Of a DNA stretch of 64,000 nt, positions 55,299-64,000 are shown one piece after another (position 1 is the stretch's first letter; each line of letters opens with the position of its first letter). Location: positions 71,027 through 135,026 of the forward strand of contig JBAOHV010000024.1 in assembly GCA_037045265.1 (NCBI GenBank), in the 5' to 3' direction. Both the position numbers and the translations under genes were made by a program. Under the pieces are notes generated by a model. It was given only the letters and a program-made list of their open reading frames with translations. It searched no databases and was not told the origin of the DNA. This DNA is from JBAOHV01 sp037045265. Lineage in GTDB: Bacteria; Actinomycetota; Acidimicrobiia; Acidimicrobiales; Microtrichaceae.

Positions 55299-55845
55299 GC
55301 CGATGGCCCCACTACGTGGTGGACCCCCGTGCTGGCCTCAAACCCCACCACCTCACGGGACGCTCCTTCCCCAGCGCCTAGGAACCGAACGCACCCTGGC
55401 CGCGTTCACGCTGCCTGACCGGCAGCAGGACTGTCAATACAACGTACCTACATGAACGTGGCAACTTCATACTGGGCCACTGCTCCCCGACCTAGCGCAG
55501 TCGGCAGCTCCAGGCTCTCGCCGAGCTTGCGGATGATCGGCGCCGGCGTGTCGCCGAGTCCTACGGGGGGACCCTGGCCTCTGCGCGGCCACCTACGTGG
55601 CTCAGCTGAGCCAACCGCTGCTTCGGATGTCTTGACTGCTGAAGGTCAATCGGCCCGATTCGCCTCGATCCGGTGTGCGAGGAGCAGCTGGTAAGGGCTG
55701 ACCAGTTTGCCACTCAGCGATCCCCGAGGCGTCGGTCAGGGCTGACCACCCGACGGGAGGCTGCGCTGGAAGGTGTTCAGACTCCCGGTCAGGTCTATCC
55801 CGCATGCTTCGGGGGCCGTTTCCACGTCATCGCAGGGAGTTGCCG
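55299..55845. other. Non-coding stretch, no supported gene
   Basis: 547 bp between the IS256-type element and the HTH gene. No frame with a ribosome site or family match is visible on either strand. It precedes the mobilisation genes and could hold an oriT, but I see no convincing inverted repeat to place it. Confidence 0.55.
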
Positions 55846-56178
55846 ATGTCGAACCCCGACTTGTTCACCGTGGCCGAAGCCGCCGTCGTGCTGCGGATCG
55901 GCCGTACGACCGCTTACGAGCTCGTCCGACGCGACTTCGACTCGGGAGGTGGTGAAGGCCTCGCCGTCGTTCGTATCGGCGGTCAGTTCCGGGTGCCTCG
56001 GTCGGCCCTGGAGCGGATCGTAGGCGGACCGGTCACGTGCCTCGTCGACAGCAGTTCCCGGTTTGAGCCGACTCCGTGCTCGGTGGCTACGCCAGCGTCG
56101 TCTTCCCCAGGTCAGCGTTCGACCTCGGCACCGGCGTCGTCCTCCGCAGACGCCGAACCGACCCTGCCGTTCGCCTGA
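55846..56178 (+). CDS. Excisionase-like HTH protein
   Basis: 110 aa from ATG 55846 with GGGAG upstream. Residues 6-62 are an HTH_17/MerR-like unit: LFTVAEAAVVLRIGRTTAYELVRR and FRVPRSALERIVGG. The tail is Ser/Ala/Pro-rich. Such genes stand beside relaxase and integrase genes in actinobacterial integrative elements, as Xis or as a regulator. Confidence 0.78.
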   Translation: MSNPDLFTVAEAAVVLRIGRTTAYELVRRDFDSGGGEGLAVVRIGGQFRVPRSALERIVGGPVTCLVDSSSRFEPTPCSVATPASSSPGQRSTSAPASSSADAEPTLPFA

Positions 56179-56293
56179 TGACGGCTGCGCCGATGGCTCG
56201 CATCAGCTCGTGGTCAGGTGCCATCTCGTTCGACGCACTTGCACCATGGTGCCCTCGCCCGACGAGCGTCGATTCAACGCCTGGGGGCGGGCG

Positions 56294-58852
56294 GTGCTGA
56301 GCATCGGGAAGCTCGCCGCCGGAGCCGGCGCCTACTACACCTCGATGGTCGCCGACGGCGCCGAGGAGTACTACACCGGCGACCGCGAGGCGCCGGGTCG
56401 ATGGGTCGGAGGGGGATCGGCCGAACTGGGCCTCGACGGCTCGGTGCAGTCCGAAGGCTTCGCCGCCGTGCTCGAGCACCGGCACCCCGGTACCGGCGTC
56501 CGCATGACTGCGGCCAGGTCGGCGCCGACCGTGGCCGCGTTCGACGCGACGTTCTGCGCTGCCGAAGTCGGTGTCGATACTCCACGGCCTCGGCAGCGAC
56601 GACCTGCGTGCCGTGGTTCGAGACGCTCACGACGCCGCGGTGAACGCAGCGCTGGCCGTGTTGGAGGACGAGGCGGCACGGGGGCGCCGGGGCCGTGGAG
56701 GCTCCCTTGTCGTGGACGGCGACGGGTTCGTCGGCGCTGCGTTCCGCCACCGCACGTCCCGAGCCGGCGACCCGCACCTGCACACCCACGTGGTCATCGC
56801 CAACCTCGTGCAAGGCCCCGACGACCGCTGGACGGCGCTAGACGCTCGGCCCATGTTCCACTGGGCGAAGCCGGTCGGCTACCTGTACGAGGCACACCTC
56901 CGCCACGAGCTGACGCAAGGACTGGGAGCCGAGTGGCTCCCAGTCCGCCACGGCATCGCCGACCTCCAACGTGTCCCCAAGCAGGTCGTCGACGAGTTCT
57001 CCACCCGACGCCGCGAGATCGCTGCACACCTGGAGGCGTCGGGCTTCGAGTCCGCACGCGCCGCACAGCTCGCCGCCTACGCGACACGACGGATGAAGGA
57101 CCACTCGTCCACGCCCGAGTCCCTGGCAGCAGGGTGGCAGCGTCGGGCTGAAGCCCACGGCTTCGACGCCGAGCGCGTCAGCCGGGCGCTCCTGAACCAC
57201 CACGTCACGGCGGCGATCGACCTTCCCGATCTCGACAGCCTGTTCGGGCAGCTCGCCGCGCCGGACGGCCTCACCTGGAGTCGGTCCACCTTCGGCCGTC
57301 GCGACGTGATCCAGGCCATCTGCGAGCGACTGCCCGCCGGCGCACCCGTCGATCGGATCATCGAGTGGAGCGAGCTGTTCCTCGAGTCCGACCACTGCAT
57401 CCAACTCGCCGGCGGGTCATCGCCGACGATCCGTACCCGAAGCGGGACCACGATCGCTGCTCGCACCGACGAGACGACCTTCACGACACCCGACATGCTC
57501 GCGACCGAACGACGGCTCGTCGACGGCGCGTTCGCGCGCGTGCGTGACCGAGTCGGAGAGGCGACACTCGACCAAGTGGGCGCCGCCCTCTCAGCTCGCC
57601 CCACGATGTCGGACGAGCAGGAGCTGATGGTGTGGCAGATCTGCACGTCCGGACGCGGCGTGGATGTCGTCGAGGGTGTCGCCGGGGCGGGCAAGACCTT
57701 CGCCCTCGCTGCGGCCCGCGAGGCGTGGCAGGCCGCGGGGCACCCCGTGATCGGCTGTGCGCTCGCTGCGAAAGCAGCGCGCCAGCTGCAGACCGACGCC
57801 GGCATCCCGTCGCAGACGATCGACCGGCTCCTGCTCGACCTCGACCGTCCTGAAGCAGGGGGCTTTGCTCCGGGCACGGTGCTCGTGGTCGACGAGGCGG
57901 CGATGGTCGGCACTCGCAAGCTGGCCCGGCTGCTCGACCACGCGGCGCACGCACGAGCGAAGGTCGTGTTGGTCGGCGACCCGTGCCAGCTCCCGGAGAT
58001 CGAGGCGGGAGGGCGCGTTCGTGGGTCTGGCCGCTCGGCTCGGGAACGTCGGTCTGGTCGAGAACCGCCGTCAGCGCGATCCGTGGGAGCGCGCTGCTCT
58101 CGCCCGCCTGCGTGCCGGTGAGACCGATCCGGTCATCGACGAGTACCTCGACCGCAGGCGCGTGACCATCGCCTCGACTGGTGCTGACGCACGATGCCGG
58201 ATGGTCGAGGAGTGGTTGGGCACGCGTGGTGACCAGACGGCGGTCATGCTCGCCAGTCGGCTCGACGACGTTGAGCAGCTCAACGAGCAGGCGCGTGCTC
58301 GGCTCGCTGAGTCCGGGGTGATCGGCGGCGATGAGGTCGTGCTCGGTGGACGAGGCTTCGCAACCGGTGACCTCGTCCTCGCACTGCGCAACGACCGGCG
58401 ACTCGACGTGTTGAACGGGACCAGGGCGGTGATCGAGCGAATCGACATCGAGCACCAGGCGATCCACTGCCGCACCGACGACCACCGGCCGCTCCGGCTG
58501 CCGTTCGACTACGCGGCGAGTCGCCACCTCACCCACGCTTACGCCATGACGATCCACAAGGCGCAGGGCGCGACCTACGACCGATGCTTCGTGCTCGTCG
58601 GCGACCAGCTCACCAAGGAGTCGGCCTACACCGCGCTGTCCCGCGGCCCGGTCTGGGACCGACCTCTACCTCGTGTCCGATCACACCCGCGTGGACGAAG
58701 CACACATGTCGGAACTGCAGACCGGACCCAACGAGCTGCTTCGGTCAGCCGTCCGTCGCTCCGGTGCCAAGCAGCTCGCCCTCGAGTCTGAGCCGACGGG
58801 AGCGAACGCGCCGGAGGCAGATGAAGATCTCGGCGCTGATGTGGGTCTGTGA
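56294..58852 (+). CDS. MobF-type (TrwC/TraA) relaxase-helicase (frameshifted)
   Basis: Start GTG 56294 gives LSIGKLAAGAGAYYTSM, the TrwC start with catalytic Tyr pair. After a shift near 56570 follow SVSILHGLG and the HUH metal motif GDPHLHTHVVIANL. The helicase half has Walker A GVAGAGKTFAL and LVVDEAAMVG; after about 58010 it continues LVENRRQRDPWER, and near the end AMTIHKAQGATYDR and YTALSRG, then in a last frame LYLVSDHTRVD. Total about 853 aa. It nicks oriT, carries the strand and unwinds it, so the element is mobilisable. An ATG at 56246 is a possible alternative start. Confidence 0.9.
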
Positions 58853-58879
58853 GCGGAGGCTCTGTGGAGCCGACGGGGT

Positions 58880-59140
58880 TCAGATTCCGGCGAGGTACTT
58901 CGACACGCTGACGCTGCCATCGAAGTAGTTGGCGTGGGTCAGCTTCACCGTCTCGATCGAGTCGGAACCGACGAGCACGATCTCCACCCGCTTCTGGTCG
59001 CCGAACTGGGCTTCCTTGGAGGCGTACGCAACCACGGCGGCGTCAGAGTCCTCGCCGAACTCCTGTGTTTCGATCAGCTTCCCCTGCTCTTGATCGAACA
59101 CGAGCAGGAAGTGCTGGATGCGGTCATCAGTCGTGGTCAT
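58880..59140 (-). CDS. Hypothetical protein, third gene of the HEPN operon
   Basis: 86 aa. Starts DRIQHFLLVFDQEQGKLIE and continues AVVAYASKEAQFGD, VEIVLVGSDSIETVKLTH, ending FDGSVSVSKYLAGI. No signal or membrane helix; predicted mostly beta strands and short helices. Family not recognised. It overlaps the HEPN-like gene by 4 bp (ATGA). Confidence 0.65.
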   Translation of the reverse strand: MTTTDDRIQHFLLVFDQEQGKLIETQEFGEDSDAAVVAYASKEAQFGDQKRVEIVLVGSDSIETVKLTHANYFDGSVSVSKYLAGI

Positions 59141-59673
59141 CGCAGCTGGGTGTGCAGTGCGACGAGTGCGAGGAAGCTCTGCAAGTCGGCGTCGGACTGG
59201 TGCTTATCCAGGAGCTTCAAGACCTCTGATGCCTGTGCGACGTGCGTCAGTGCCATCGCCTTTCCCACTACGTAGAGGTGGTCGTAGTCGGCTTGGTGTC
59301 GAGCTTCCTGGAGCTCGGCGATATGGGTGGCGAGCTCTTGCATCGCCGGATTCAGTCGCAGATCGGACACGATGGCTTGGACGTGCTGCTTCCCGGCCCC
59401 GTCGCCCTTCTGTCCGCGAACCCAACCACACACCTCGGCCAAACGTCCGTGATCGATCGAGCGACTCAGGCGATAGCGGTCCTCGCTCGATGACTGCGGC
59501 GCCAGCTGGAGGGTCGTTGCGAGGCTCACTGCGTGGAACGCCGAGTAGTAAGCCGAGGAGACGGCTCGGCGGAGCCAGACAGGCCGAGGTCTACCAGCGC
59601 CGTCCTGGTGAGTCGCCAGAGCACGAGCATGCTCAAGCAGCTTCTTCGGGTCGATCGGGACGGCCTGCGGCAT
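59137..59673 (-). CDS. HEPN-like (UPF0332-type) protein
   Basis: 178 aa, all-helical. AVSSAYYSAFHAVSLA and, near the end, LQEARHQADYDHLY followed by a helix are the paired signatures of UPF0332-type HEPN proteins. In HEPN RNases a R-x4-6-H motif is catalytic; here only R-H side by side in EARHQADYD is seen, so activity is uncertain. It is the middle of three tightly packed genes: 1 bp after the upstream stop, 4-bp overlap with the downstream start. Confidence 0.65.
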   Translation of the reverse strand: MPQAVPIDPKKLLEHARALATHQDGAGRPRPVWLRRAVSSAYYSAFHAVSLATTLQLAPQSSSEDRYRLSRSIDHGRLAEVCGWVRGQKGDGAGKQHVQAIVSDLRLNPAMQELATHIAELQEARHQADYDHLYVVGKAMALTHVAQASEVLKLLDKHQSDADLQSFLALVALHTQLR

Positions 59674-59674
59674 G

Positions 59675-59995
59675 TCAGCCTGACAGATCGTCGTCGGTGG
59701 AGAAGTCCTCTGGGGAAGTCTGTTGGAACGACGTGCTCCATCTGGACTCGACGCCTTCTGCCACAGCTTGATCGTCGATGCTCCGGAGCATGGACTGGAT
59801 GTCGTCGAACGGCCAGGTTTCCTGACCCGGCTCCGGGTCGTCCAGCGTCACCGTGAAGCGGACCAGCGGCTGGCCGTCGGCCGACTGGTCGAGCGCGAAG
59901 GTGACCTCGTTCACGCGGATGCTCCCGAACGACCGTCCCTTGAGCCAACTGAGGACGGCATCTTCGGGTGAGCCGACAGCGGCCTTGCTCGTCAT
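59675..59995 (-). CDS. Hypothetical protein, first gene of the HEPN operon
   Basis: 106 aa from ATG 59995. VGSPEDAVLSWLKGRSFG, VNEVTFALDQSADGQPLV, FTVTLDDPEPGQETWPFDD and IQSMLRSIDDQAV indicate a small alpha/beta protein with an acidic end. Family not recognised. It is separated from the HEPN-like gene by 1 bp and follows integrase B by 37 bp in the same direction. Confidence 0.65.
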   Translation of the reverse strand: MTSKAAVGSPEDAVLSWLKGRSFGSIRVNEVTFALDQSADGQPLVRFTVTLDDPEPGQETWPFDDIQSMLRSIDDQAVAEGVESRWSTSFQQTSPEDFSTDDDLSG

Positions 59996-60032
59996 GCATC
60001 CATCATACGAGCGGTCGTTCGGGTCAGGTAGG

Positions 60033-61187
60033 TCAGTTCTGGCCGTCCGACCACCCTGCCACGCGCCCGCCGATGCGATCGCTGACGGCTCGGAGCGAGT
60101 CGGGCAGCGCGTGGGCGTAGGTGCGCATGAGCATGTCGGGGGAGTGTCCGAGCACGTCGGCGACCGCTCGCAGCTCCCCGAGGTCGGTGGCTTGCCGGAC
60201 CATGTGCGTCGCCGCGGTGTGGCGCAGGCCGTGTGAGGTGAGGCGCGGCACGCCCGGCCTGCCTCACGAGCCGGTCGAGGGTCTGGTCGAAGTTCCCGGG
60301 CGACACCCGGTTGCCGGTTCGGGTCGCCAGCACCAGGTTCTGCTCGTCCCAGTCGTCTCGGGCGAGGTCCCGCTCCTCGTCCTGCAGCCGTCGGTGGGCA
60401 GCGAGGTGCTCGGCGGTGTCGGCGTCGATCGCGAACGTTCGCCGTGACCGCTCGTTCTTCCCCTCGGTCCAGACCGGCCGGCCCTCGACCTCGATGAGCG
60501 CCTCGTCGACCCGGACCGTGCGTTCGTCGAAGTCGATGTCGTCCCACTTCAGCGCGAGCAGCTCGCTGCGTCGCAGCCCGTAGAGCGTCGACAGTCGGAT
60601 CGGGCCAGCCCAGCGGTGGTCGTCGATCGCGGTCAGGAACGTGCGGATCTGGTCCTCGTCCCAGGCGTCGACTTCCTTCGGCCGCTGGGGTTTGACCACT
60701 CGCTTCGGCACGGGCACGCGGGCGGCGGGGTTCCGCCGGATGAGCCCTTCGTCGAGGGCGTCCTCGAGCGCCGCGCGGAGGACTCGCCGGATGATCGTGA
60801 TCGACCGTTTGTTGAGCACCCCGCCGGCGGCGAGCTCGTCGTACCAGCGGGCGATGTCCGAGCGGTCGAGTTGGTCGAGACGAATCGCGCCGAGCGCCTT
60901 GCGGATGTGGCCGGCGGCCCAGCGGTTCTGCATCTGGGACTTCTCGGTGATGTCGGTCTGGACGCCACCCACCGATCGACCAGCCAGCCGACCGTCCCTT
61001 TGGACCCGCCCTCGGCCCGTTCGGCCGTGAACTCAGCAGCCGCCGTTCGAGCTGCGCGCTGGGACGTGTACGTGCCGAGCTGGCGTGGTCGGTGTCTGCC
61101 CGTCTCGGTGTCGATGCCGTCCAGGCGCACGACCCAGTTGTCGCGCTGCTTGCAAACGGTCGGCTGTCCGGTTGCCTTCCAGCCCAT
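60033..61187 (-). CDS. Tyrosine integrase B (catalytic residues retained, frameshifted)
   Basis: About 385 aa from ATG 61187 with GAGGAGG upstream. Shares the N-terminal half and the frame change (near 60974) with integrase A. The catalytic domain has Arg in STLYGLRRSELLALKWD, then NRVSPGNFDQTLDRLV. After a second shift near 60255 come LTSHGLRHTAATHMV (His-x-x-Arg), LGHSPDMLMRTYAH (His and nucleophilic Tyr) and a C-terminus like that of A. It could drive integration at tRNA-Arg if the two frame changes are base errors. Confidence 0.85.
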
Positions 61188-61246
61188 CCTCGGTCCTCCT
61201 CGTGTCGCTGAGGACCAGCCCGTGCCGGTCGATACCGTCCCGTCGT

Positions 61247-61527
61247 CTGATACGTCGCTGATACAGCGAAAACGGAAAGGGCCCCGACCGAAGCCGGGGC
61301 TCTTCTCGGTACCTGGATCCCCTGCAATTGCAAGGGATCTCGTCTGTGCGCTCGGAGGGACTCGAACCCCCAACCTTCTGATCCGTAGGGCTACGGAAGC
61401 GGATCCGGCTAGTGACAGTAGATGCCGGAGAGTGCCGGAATCTCAGGCGTCTCGGACCCGTCCGCGGACACAGCGGCACTGAGTGGCACCGCCCGTGACG
61501 GGCGCGTACTGATACATCGCTGATACA
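61247..61527. repeat. Arm-type double boxes and palindrome around att B
   Basis: The CTGATAC double boxes recur at 61247-61265 and 61509-61527, and the 24-bp palindrome at 61316-61339, exactly as around att A. Their conservation is expected from the recent duplication and so adds no independent evidence of function. Confidence 0.6.
61347..61388 (-). other. tRNA-Arg(ACG) 3' half, attachment site B
   Basis: Identical to the 42-nt fragment at 44056-44097. Just beyond the anticodon loop the two differ (AAGGGGGTCCGCC in A, AAGCGGATCCGGC in B), as expected if this is where target and element sequence meet. Confidence 0.85.
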
Positions 61528-61740
61528 TGTCGGCCGTCGAGTCTGGGCTCGAGTCGAAGGGCGTGGGGTGCCGGGTGACGCGGACCCCGACCTCAGGTTG
61601 GGTGGCCTCGGCGGGACTCGATCGTTCACCGGTCCGTTCGGAACCGGGCGGCGACCGTCGGTCGTGCGGTGTGCGGCGATGAGCCCTGTGGGCTCAATCC
61701 GTGAGCCTCTTGACGAGCTCCGCCTGCGGTCGTGGTAGCC

Positions 61741-64000
61741 ATGCCGACGAGGGCGCCCGTGGTGGGTGTGGGAGTGGGAGTTCAGGTGATCGGATCTTGG
61801 CGTCGGCGTTGGGCCGCGGGTTGGTTGGTGCTCGGCGCGGTCTCGTTCGTGTTCGTGCCGCTGGTGGCGCCGAGCGCAGCAGCGGCCGAGGAGGTTGCGG
61901 AGCGGGAGCTGGAGTCGCCGTTCTCGTCGCCGGCTGAGGTTCCGGGCCTGTCGTCGGAGCCGTTCATGGAGCCGCTGAAGGCACCGGAGGTTGAGCGGGG
62001 CGAGGTTGATCTGCCGACGGTGCCGGAGGGCGGCCCGAAGCTCGACCCTGACGCGAAGGTCCTCGAGGAGGTCGTCGCGAGAGTCGTACGGCGTTCTCGC
62101 AGTCGTTCCGCCGGTCGGACGGGTTGTTGGAGGTTCGGGCGTCGGCGCAGCCGATCGCGTTTCAGTCAGAGCCCGGCAAGTTCGAGTTGATCGACACGTC
62201 GGTGAGCGAGACGAAGCAGGGCTTGGCTGCGACGAAGAACAGCTTCCAGGTGTTGTTCGGAGACTCGTCAGCGTGGCGTGACCGTGGTGTTGGAGTCGGG
62301 GGAGCGTGTGGCGTCGCGTCCCGCCGCCCTGGACGGTGTGGCACCTGAGCGCACGGTGCCAGGCAGAGGTCGACAAGTCGGACGACTCGGTGGTCTGGTA
62401 CCGGCAGGTCTGGCCGGGCGTCGACGTGCGCTACACGGTGCGCTCGTCAGGGTCTGTCGGAGGATGTCGTCTTCACTTCGGCTCCCGCTGGAGCGGGTGC
62501 GGTGACGTTTCGCGGTGTCGGGGGCGGAGTTGGATGCGGCGTGGTTGTCGCCGGCGCCCCAGGAGCTTCGCTCCGGCGACGTGGCGATCCCCCAGGGTCC
62601 AGTCGCGGCGTCGTCGGCGATGACAGCGGTCGGACCTGCAGAAGGGTTCGACTGACCAGTTGGGTGAGCTGGCCGCGGTTCGGGCGGCGGCGGCGGCGGA
62701 GCGTCCTGCGGGTGCGGTGCCGACGTTGGCGGCCTGAGGTGAGCTGGCGGGGAAGGTCCGGTTCGGTCCCGTGGTGGTGACGACGGGCGCGGATCCGGTG
62801 TTCGTGGAGGACAAGGTCGCGAGCCCGCTCGTCCGCTCGACGGTCGTCGCGGCGGGCGAGTCGCTGGTCGAGGTGTCAGCCGATCGCGGGTGGATGAGCT
62901 CCCTGCCGCCGGCGGCGTTCCCGGTGGTGATCGATCCGGACCTCGCGATCGGTCCGACGTGGTGGGCGTCGTATCTCGGTGGAGTGCCGTCGTCGACGTG
63001 CGGCGTGGCGCCTGCGTGTGGGCATCGTGCGGGGCATCCGATGATTCCGGGGTATCCGTGGTCGATGTGGCGCTCGCTGAACATCTTCGATCTGGCGTCT
63101 GTGGCGTCGGGGTACCAGCTGACGGGCGGCAACTATCCGAGGCTGCTCTCGGCGCAGGTCGGGCTGAACCGGACGGCGGGCTCGACGGCGTCGACGCAGG
63201 TGAACCTGCACGTCCCGAACGCGTACTCGTGGGAGGGCGTGACCGGCGGAGGGCTGCTGGGATCAGCGACATCGACGTCCAGCTACGTGTACGACGTCAC
63301 CGGCTCACATGCAGGGGAAGCTGGCGGCGTCGGACACGGGGTTCGCGTTTCGGACTACGAGTCCGACGCCAGTGTGTACAACTACAAGCAGTTCGACTTC
63401 GGCCTGTTCCTGGTCGTCAACGACGCGCCGCCGGCACCGTCGGCGACCGCGCCGCCGGATGGCAAGGCATGGTTCGCGAAGACCGTGTCGGCGGCACCGA
63501 CACTGACGGTCGCTCCGGTGTCGGACTCGACGCTGGCCCCCGGGTGGACCGCAGTGAAGTACCACTTCTCGGTGTCGACCACACCGCCGGGTATCACCGA
63601 CTACTGGGGCAACGTGGCGGCGAGAGCGTCAGAGCCGGGCACGTCGTTCGCGTTGTCGCCGTCGGTGCTCAAGGACGGTCACACCTACTACTGGCGGGCG
63701 TGGTCGTCAGATGGGATCAACATGACCCCGTCGCCAGTGTTCTCGTTCCGCTTCGACCGCCGCCTCGGCACGTCCGGTCCGTCGCCGTACGTGGACGTCG
63801 GTCCGTTGAAGGTGAACGCGGCCACCGGCAACGCCATGTTCACGTGGTCCCAGCGTCCGGTCGCGACGCTCGGCGGTGGCGCCGCGGTGTCGTTGACGTA
63901 CAACTCGTTGCTGTCCGCGGGGTCGTCGGTGGTTGAGGCGACCGAGGGGTTGCCACCTGGTTGGATGGCGTCGTGGGGCAGCGTTCCGGTCACCCGACTG
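61741..64000 (+). CDS. Secreted RHS/YD-repeat protein B, N-terminal part (frameshifted, cut by window end)
   Basis: Same start (ATG 61741), signal peptide and beta-rich N-terminus as RHS A. It shares the in-frame TGA (62735-62737). Between 62.08 and 63.36 kb at least eight insertions break the frame compared with A. Beyond that B is better: VNDAPPAPSATAPPDGKAWF and SDGINMTPSPVFSF read through where A is broken. The gene continues past 64000 and may carry a different toxin tip. Confidence 0.8.

Larger units (their letters stand above)
60570..64000. repeat. 3.4-kb direct repeat, copy B (runs off the window)
   Basis: Partner of 43279-46700. Only one substitution separates the copies over the first 800 bp; differences then cluster around the tRNA fragment and in the RHS part. 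Extra bases in B relative to A occur near 61500, 61727, 62085, 62266, 62358, 62448, 62508, 62625, 63303 and 63350. Confidence 0.92.

Overview
GC-rich actinobacterial DNA, most likely from the Acidimicrobiia. The evidence is a WhiB regulator, a DUF5318 protein, a pair of Rv3679/Rv3680-like ATPases, an F420-type LLM oxidoreductase, FxsA and the rpsF-ssb-rpsR-rplI-dnaB order. Two kinds of damage run through the window. Many conserved genes carry small frameshifts, including ones that should be essential (dnaB, panB, whiB). In the one place where two near-identical copies can be compared (44-46.7 kb and 61.7-64 kb), every length difference breaks the copy holding the extra base. Single-base insertion errors in the assembly are therefore the simplest explanation for most frameshifts. 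I annotate such genes at full span and note where the frame changes. A smaller set of genes has genuine-looking internal deletions or truncations.

Region 1 (1-36.5 kb) is ordinary chromosome. In order it holds: a universal stress protein end; a methyltransferase; DUF5318; a class A penicillin-binding protein; panB; the rpsF-ssb-rpsR-rplI operon; dnaB with an intein at the RESG/SIEQ site; a CLC channel; a membrane/kinase-like fusion; a PhnY/PhnZ-like phosphonate oxidation pair; a copper operon (CsoR-type operator, CopZ, a 52-aa membrane peptide, CopA); an LLM oxidoreductase; a flippase-like membrane protein; aat; a 3-hydroxyacyl-CoA dehydrogenase; an S51-like protein; a cyclophilin; lysC; hemW; asd; a MazG-like protein; a CAP-domain lipoprotein; tRNA-Pro(CGG); two ArsA-like ATPases; an NfeD-type protease; whiB; fxsA; a NUDIX protein; a fatty acid hydroxylase with a TetR regulator; and a His-rich methyltransferase.

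Region 2 (36.5-43 kb) is a genomic island edge packed with small two-gene modules. It holds a deleted nucleotidyltransferase, VapBC, an HTH/PIN pair with a truncated PIN, an antitoxin-Doc pair, an AlbA_2/GHKL regulator, and a nucleotidyltransferase plus winged-helix pair driven by a palindromic, apparently leaderless promoter. A ~97-bp direct repeat brackets the first modules.

Region 3 (43-64 kb) is mobile DNA attached to fragments of tRNA-Arg(ACG). A unit of tyrosine integrase, tRNA fragment, arm-type repeats and secreted RHS/YD-repeat gene occurs twice (43.28-46.70 kb and 60.57-64.00 kb, running off the end). The first RHS gene carries PA14-like and ricin-lectin-like segments and a C-terminal tip overlapping a lipoprotein gene, which fits a toxin-immunity pair. 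It is interrupted by an IS3-family element with a CCT target duplication. Between the copies lie an IS256-type element, an HTH protein, a MobF relaxase/helicase and a compact three-gene operon with a HEPN-like protein. The upstream integrase has lost its catalytic C-terminal core; the downstream one retains it. Recombination between the two long repeats would delete about 17.3 kb and exchange the RHS toxin end.
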